Assembly (NCBI RefSeq): GCF_014652515.1
Contig: NZ_BMYY01000002.1
Coordinates: 1-64,000, forward strand
Direction of reading: 5' to 3'
From: Bacterioplanes sanyensis
GTDB taxonomy: Bacteria > Pseudomonadota > Gammaproteobacteria > Pseudomonadales > Oceanobacteraceae
DNA length: 64,000 nt
A program made the translations under genes and the position numbers. Positions 61,689-64,000 of the stretch are shown here, piece after piece (position 1 is the stretch's first letter; each line of letters begins with the position of its first letter). The notes under the pieces are model-generated. The model was not told the DNA's origin and ran no database searches. It saw only the letters and a list, made by a program, of their open reading frames with translations.

Positions 61689-63614
61689 ATGTACAAGCCC
61701 ATGACTTTGCTGGCGCTGCTATTAGCCGGCTTTTTAACGGCCTGCGGTGGCAGTGATGGTGGATCGGTTGTCCAGGGGGGCGATGGTACGGCTGGGAGCG
61801 AGGACACCGGTGGTACGGATGACGTTACTACTGGGACTGAAATTGCCGCGCCACGCCTCGGTACAGGGGTTGGCTCCAGCTTCAACGAAGGGGCGCTGGA
61901 AGCTACAGTCACCAACTTAAGTGCTGGTGGAACTACACAGATCAAAGCGAACATTGTCGATTCAGACAGTGGAAACCGGAAAATTGTCTCTAAGCCTTAT
62001 GCGGTTGTGTTTAGTTCCCGCTGCTCTGGTGCAGACCCCGCCCAGGCTGTTTTTAGTAAGGACGAAATTATCACGTCTAGCGGTGAAGTTGTTGTAACTT
62101 ACGAGGCACGAGGTTGTCGCGATCAGGATGTTGTTACATTCCGATTGTATGACACAAGCGAAGAAGGTGGCGGTCGTACGGGAGATGCACTTCATACTGC
62201 TACTACAGTGCTAACTGTTGAGCCACCTGAAACAGGTGCTATTGAGTTTGCTACAGCTGAGCCGAGCTCCATCTCTGTCTCTGGTATCGCTAACACGTCT
62301 CTGCCTAAGCTTTCCCGTGTCACATTCCGTGTTCTAGATAACAATGCCAATCCGATTTCAGGTAAACAGGTTGACTTTGAACTGACTAATGCATCTGGTG
62401 GGATCACTCTTTCCCTAGACAGTGCCGTCACTAATGAAGCTGGCGAAGCCTTCACTATCTTGCGCAGTGGAACATCACACGCCATTACGTCAGTCAAAGC
62501 AACGACTACAACGAATGATGGCACTGTAATCAGCACTGAATCTGCACCTATTTCTGTTACAACCGGACTGCCGCGCCAAGATAAGTTTTCTATTAGTGCA
62601 GAAGTGCTTAACCCTGGCGCGTACAACAAAGACAATGTTGAGGTGGGTATTACCGCCGCCGCCGCCGATGCATTGGGTAATCCGGTTCCGGATGGTACGC
62701 AATTCAACTTCATTACTGAAAATGGCCGCATTGGTGGTGACTCCAACTCTGGTAGCTGTACGGTCAGCAATGGGGCAGGCTCTTGTTCGGTTACTTGGCG
62801 TAGTAGTGGTATCAGACCTTTCTTTGAAGGAAGTCATCCAGATGGCTTGCAAACGGTGAATGAACGTATTGCGATGACAACCATTGTTGCTTATACGCTG
62901 GGCGAAAGTGGTTTCACTGATCAGAATGCCAACTATTTGTATGATCCGGGCGAGCCATTTGTCTCGTGGCCGGAAGTCTATGTTGACGATAACTTTAATG
63001 GAGAAATTGATAAAGGTACCAACGGCAAGCCGGTTGAAGCTTTTATCGATATCGGCAATGTCGGAAGTTATGATGAAGCGCCGACAGTCTATCAGGGGGT
63101 TCAATGTACCCAAGCTGCGCGTGATCAGGGCCACTGCCCGCCGGGGTTGGTGCATGTGCGCGATAGCTTGCGTATAGTGCAATCTGTTTATGATAGCGTC
63201 GTTATAAGGTTTTTTTTCCAACGCAATGGCACTTGGACCGAGGTATCACCAAGGGAGATCAACTTGGAAGATGAGTTAGATGATGAGTCTAAGCGCGGTG
63301 TGTTTTATGTTGTGCTGCAAGATGCTAACGGCAATATTCCTGAGAGTGGCACCAGTTTGGCGGTAAGCGGTGAGGGTTATGAGGTGTTTGGTGCTTCAGG
63401 GGATGTTCCAAACACGATTGGTAAGTTGAGTGTTCCTGGCTTGCCGGCCTATGGTGCGGCTTATATTGTTCGGTACAAGCCGGAGCCGGATGCTGAGGGA
63501 GAGCGGAAAATTGAATTCACCGCCCCTTCTGGGTCAGGCGGATTGACAGCAAAAGAACGTTTAGATGGTACAGTTCCACCACCAGAAGACGAAGATGGCA
63601 ACAATACCCCGTGA
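61689..63614 (+). CDS. Large Ig-like-domain surface lipoprotein
   Basis: 641 residues. The signal ends LLAGFLTAC with the lipidated Cys about residue 19, followed by a Gly/Ser/Thr-rich linker. Big_1/Ig-like regions follow (SVSGIANTSLPKLSRVTFRVLDNNANPISGKQVDFEL; a second near residue 310, LGNPVPDGTQFNFITENGRIGG), then a region with Cys pairs (GSCTVSNGAGSC; CTQAARDQGHC) and an acidic DDNFNGEIDKG loop. The ATG at 61689 follows GGAG by nine bases. It lies between gltD and hemE, normally adjacent in relatives, so it looks like an insertion (inference). Role unknown. Confidence 0.8.
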   Translation: MYKPMTLLALLLAGFLTACGGSDGGSVVQGGDGTAGSEDTGGTDDVTTGTEIAAPRLGTGVGSSFNEGALEATVTNLSAGGTTQIKANIVDSDSGNRKIVSKPYAVVFSSRCSGADPAQAVFSKDEIITSSGEVVVTYEARGCRDQDVVTFRLYDTSEEGGGRTGDALHTATTVLTVEPPETGAIEFATAEPSSISVSGIANTSLPKLSRVTFRVLDNNANPISGKQVDFELTNASGGITLSLDSAVTNEAGEAFTILRSGTSHAITSVKATTTTNDGTVISTESAPISVTTGLPRQDKFSISAEVLNPGAYNKDNVEVGITAAAADALGNPVPDGTQFNFITENGRIGGDSNSGSCTVSNGAGSCSVTWRSSGIRPFFEGSHPDGLQTVNERIAMTTIVAYTLGESGFTDQNANYLYDPGEPFVSWPEVYVDDNFNGEIDKGTNGKPVEAFIDIGNVGSYDEAPTVYQGVQCTQAARDQGHCPPGLVHVRDSLRIVQSVYDSVVIRFFFQRNGTWTEVSPREINLEDELDDESKRGVFYVVLQDANGNIPESGTSLAVSGEGYEVFGASGDVPNTIGKLSVPGLPAYGAAYIVRYKPEPDAEGERKIEFTAPSGSGGLTAKERLDGTVPPPEDEDGNNTP

Positions 63615-63642
63615 CATAGTTTGATACCGCCAATGGGAAACA

Positions 63643-63666
63643 AACCCGGCTTCTGCCGGGTTTTTT
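63643..63666 (+). terminator. Rho-independent terminator
   Basis: AACCCGGC-TTCT-GCCGGGTT and TTTT, after the Ig-like lipoprotein. Confidence 0.9.
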
Positions 63667-63730
63667 GTGCCTGATTTTTACTGGGCTTTTGTTATAGTGG
63701 CAGCCATTTTGAACGACAAGCAGGATCAAC

Positions 63731-64000
63731 ATGGCCGAGCTGAAGAATGACCGTTTTCTGCGTGCGCTGCTAAAGCAGCCGGTAGACCGTACCCCTGTCT
63801 GGATGATGCGCCAGGCGGGGCGTTATTTGCCTGAGTACAAGGCAACACGCGCCCAAGCCGGCGATTTCATGTCGCTGTGCAAGAACCCTGAGCTGGCCTG
63901 TGAAGTGACGATTCAACCACTGGATCGCTTCCCGTTAGATGCTGCCATCTTGTTCTCTGATATTCTCACCATTCCTGATGCCATGGGCCTGGGCCTGTAT
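63731..64000 (+). CDS. hemE: Uroporphyrinogen decarboxylase (N-terminal part; runs off the window)
   Basis: The first 90 residues are in the window. [23 protein letters not shown] holds the substrate-binding Arg pair, and [15 protein letters not shown] the catalytic Asp. It decarboxylates uroporphyrinogen III to coproporphyrinogen III in haem synthesis. The frame is open to the end of the window. Confidence 0.96.
   Translation, partial: MAELKNDRFLRALLKQPVDRTPVWMMRQAGRYLPEYKATRAQAGDFMSLCKNPELACEVTIQPLDRFPLDAAILFSDILTIPDAMGLGLY

Overview
The window reads as chromosome of a marine-type gammaproteobacterium of the Pseudomonadales/Oceanospirillales kind (inference). The gene order pilMNOPQ-aroK-aroB-damX-gltB-gltD-hemE, the hisBHAF block, serA divergent from a D-2-hydroxyglutarate dehydrogenase, and birA-coaX-SPOR-tRNA-tuf are all familiar from Pseudomonas relatives. 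No phage, transposon, integrase or CRISPR array was seen.

Layout. 1-13.9 kb: surface-polysaccharide genes. These are multi-membrane proteins, a GtrB/GtrA-like pair, a WbpM-type UDP-sugar 4,6-dehydratase, four glycosyltransferases or flippase-like proteins, and a fused NAD-dependent epimerase/reductase plus initiating phosphoglycosyl transferase. 13.9-15.4 kb: a prolyl-hydroxylase-like 2OG-Fe(II) oxygenase overlapping an HExxH (CLCA_X/LPD1-type) gene. 15.4-18 kb: a non-coding stretch with two DnaA-box-containing repeats, a PfkB-family kinase and a K+ channel. 18-24 kb: metal uptake, with a ZnuD-like TonB receptor and an AztD-like His-rich lipoprotein behind Zur-like boxes, a PepSY membrane protein behind a Fur-like box, and a periplasmic binding protein. 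23.9-28.6 kb: birA, coaX, a SPOR protein, a strong promoter followed by only the 3' remnant of tRNA-Tyr, tRNA-Gly, tRNA-Thr, tuf, and then an array of 80-bp repeats.

28.6-38.8 kb: two GGDEF-EAL c-di-GMP proteins, a porin/PstS-like pair, a thermonuclease, tRNA-Phe, mutY-yggX, an orphan mlaC and panZ. 38.9-44.8 kb: hisBHAF, serA and D-2-hydroxyglutarate dehydrogenase. 44.8-64 kb: PBP1a divergent from pilMNOPQ, then aroKB-damX, gltBD, a large Ig-like lipoprotein and the start of hemE.

The most interesting object is the array after tuf (27901-28560). Five 80-bp units lie in two blocks, each block follows a tuf 3' end and ends in the same Rho-independent terminator. Every unit folds into three short hairpins that present GGA in or at the loop (TTGGA, AAGGA, ATGGA), and one stem shows a compensatory base change. 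A diverged sixth unit with the same architecture lies between the blocks. This is the design of CsrB/RsmZ-type RNAs that sequester CsrA/RsmA, here apparently in the 3' UTR of elongation factor Tu. That function is inference; the repeats, hairpins and terminators are seen directly.
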